In this document: positions 62,451-64,000 of the stretch, one piece after another | Position numbering within the stretch: the first letter of the stretch is position 1 | Layout of the letters: every line of letters starts with the position of its first letter | From: Clavelina lepadiformis | Taxonomy: Eukaryota; Chordata; Ascidiacea; Aplousobranchia; Clavelinidae | Length of the DNA stretch: 64,000 bases | Assembly: GCF_947623445.1 (NCBI RefSeq) | Contig: NC_135241.1 | Span: forward strand, 6,946,501 to 7,010,500 | Reading direction: 5' to 3' | Position numbers and translations under genes: made by a program | The notes under the pieces: generated by a model | Database searches by the model: none | Told to the model about the DNA's origin: nothing | What the model saw: the letters and a program-made list of their open reading frames with translations, nothing else

Positions 62451-64000
62451 ATGAATATACTTGGCTACAACTTCGACTTGTTTGATTTTACCCAACCTAT
62501 CGCACATCTCGCTTTAATAGCATCGGTGGTGCTTTTAATATTTTGGTATCGTCGTCCACCAAATTCACCTCCTGGTCCAAGAGGAATTCCCCTGTTCGGA
62601 GTGTCAATTTATGTTGGCAAATATATGGAACGGACACTAGCAAAGTGGAAGAACACTTATGGATCGATCATGTCAGTTCGATTGGGTTTGCGCGATATAT
62701 TGGTGCTCAATGATTTTGAGTCCATTAACCAGGTCAGAATTCAGTTTAAAATCAAATGATTTTGATACGTAAAGAACTGATGCAAAGATTTTACTTTTAT
62801 ACGTGTTAGATTGAATTGTTTTTATTCAGGCTTTGGTAAAGCAGCAGGCAACATTCTCTGGACGTCCACATCTAAAACTTCTTGACGAAATCACCAAAGG
62901 TGGAGGAATAGCTACGTTGGATTATGGTGATTTGTGGAAATCGCAAAGAAAGTTTGGTTTGATGACACTTCGTGGGTAAGTTAATTCAGACTTAAATGTC
63001 TAGATACAAAGCGAATGTAACTTTACACAATTATCTTGATGTCGATTAAACAATTTTTAACCGTTGAAATTTGGATTCAAATGCAAAATATTTTAACTGC
63101 TGTAAACCTCTACACGTCATTGGGATAATCAGATCTCTCAACAACATAAAAGACTAGATTTTATAAAACAGGCATATCGGCCCATATAGCCCGTTATTTG
63201 AGAAAAATTCACGGAATACAGTATTGTTTTTATTGTTTTTTGACAAAATTTAATAAAAAAATATTGGCCTTTTAGCTATTTATACATCCTAACCCCAGTA
63301 GTTCTAATGGCGGATTTTTGCAAAATAAACTTGAGCGGAGCTTACTCTGTTTCATCACTTGTGAAGCATTATACGCCCTTTAAAAGACTTCTAAATTCAT
63401 TCCTAAATTTATCGTTTTGCTGTAGTTTAGCAAATGTACAAACATGTCCTTTATATTTTGGTGACATTGCGTAAGTGACTATATGATATATGCCACATGT
63501 TGTGTAATTATTTGAAAGATTCGGCGTTGGAAAGAAAAGCATGGAAAGTCGAGTCTCTGAAGAAGTTGCCTGTCTGAACGAAGCTATCAGATCGGAGAAT
63601 TGCAAGGCTTTCGACATTTCTGTAATTATTATCCAAATATTTCTTTTTTAGCACCCTTGCCATACACTAGGTTACTAGGGTATAGGCCTATCTTAAGAAC
63701 TTCTGGCACTTTGCAGAATATTCTTCACAAGGCCATATCTAACAATATTTGTGACGTGATACTTGGAAAACGATTTGATTATGATGATAAACATTTTGAA
63801 GAGGTTATGCATCAACTGCTGAGTCCGTAAGTTTATACCAATATTTAGCTGTAAGTTACAGACTTGTATATTGGACTATGTTCTGATATTTTTAAAAGAT
63901 GTCGATGTAAAAAGTACAGCCAACCAAGAAACACCGTTTACAAACACACTTTTTTCAGTTTTGAAGATCAGCTCATGGCATTTACCATACTCATATCTAA
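62451..64000 (+). CDS. Cytochrome P450, CYP2-type, P450-3 (5' part, cut by window end)
   Basis: Exons seen: 62451-62732, 62830-62975, 63519-63621, 63717-63826 and the start of exon 5 from 63959, which runs off the window. They cover about the first 225 residues. Visible: membrane helix LALIASVVLLIFW, hinge SPPGPRGIP, C-helix W-KSQ-R, and GKRFDYDD in exon 4. Phases match P450-1 and P450-2. The I-helix, ExxR and heme Cys would lie beyond the window, so catalytic integrity cannot be judged. The ATG at 62451 gives two extra codons relative to P450-2. Confidence 0.9.

Overview
The window is animal nuclear DNA: AT-rich, with intron-split genes, GT-AG splice sites, many short non-autonomous DNA transposons and no bacterial features. 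Small introns, tandem CYP2-type P450 genes, a tRNA-derived SINE and splice-acceptor-like sites just upstream of start codons fit a tunicate such as Ciona or a relative. That assignment is an inference; no marker gene fixes it.

All recognisable genes lie on the + strand, in two tandem arrays. The left array (4856-41117) holds three long genes of one family: copy 1 (4856-15324, 20 exons, 1035 residues), copy 2 (17722-26015, 21 exons, 1042 residues) and copy 3 (33342-41117, 21 exons with a 1-base frameshift). A relic of a copy-1-type gene, only two whole exons, lies between copies 2 and 3 (30599-31360). I assembled the exon models by aligning the three copies exon by exon. Copies 1 and 2 stay open from start to stop and the splice phases agree across copies. 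The predicted protein has a signal peptide, a beta-rich N-terminal part, an interrupted collagen-like Gly-X-Y region rich in Cys, a long alpha-helical or coiled-coil middle, and a Cys-containing beta-rich C-terminal part. I do not recognise the family; it is the best candidate here for something undescribed.

The order copy 1, copy 2, copy-1 relic, copy 3, with matching flanks, indicates that a two-gene unit was duplicated and the second copy-1-type gene then lost most of its exons. Copies 2 and 3 share transposon insertions that predate the duplication, differ by one hAT-like insertion that postdates it, and share a stretch of intron with no visible difference, which suggests gene conversion.

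The right array (44766 to beyond the window end) holds three cytochrome P450 genes of CYP2 type: P450-1 (500 residues), P450-2 (499 residues), both complete with nine exons, and P450-3, cut by the window edge in exon 5. They carry the N-terminal anchor and proline-rich hinge, and the two complete genes show the I-helix, ExxR, PERF and heme-cysteine motifs. They are probably microsomal monooxygenases; substrates cannot be told from sequence.

The rest is intergenic or intronic DNA with several hAT-like MITEs (8-base target duplications visible for most), a pogo/Tigger-like MITE, a fold-back element, a decayed hAT transposase end and dispersed repeats. No rRNA gene, functional tRNA gene or CRISPR array was seen.
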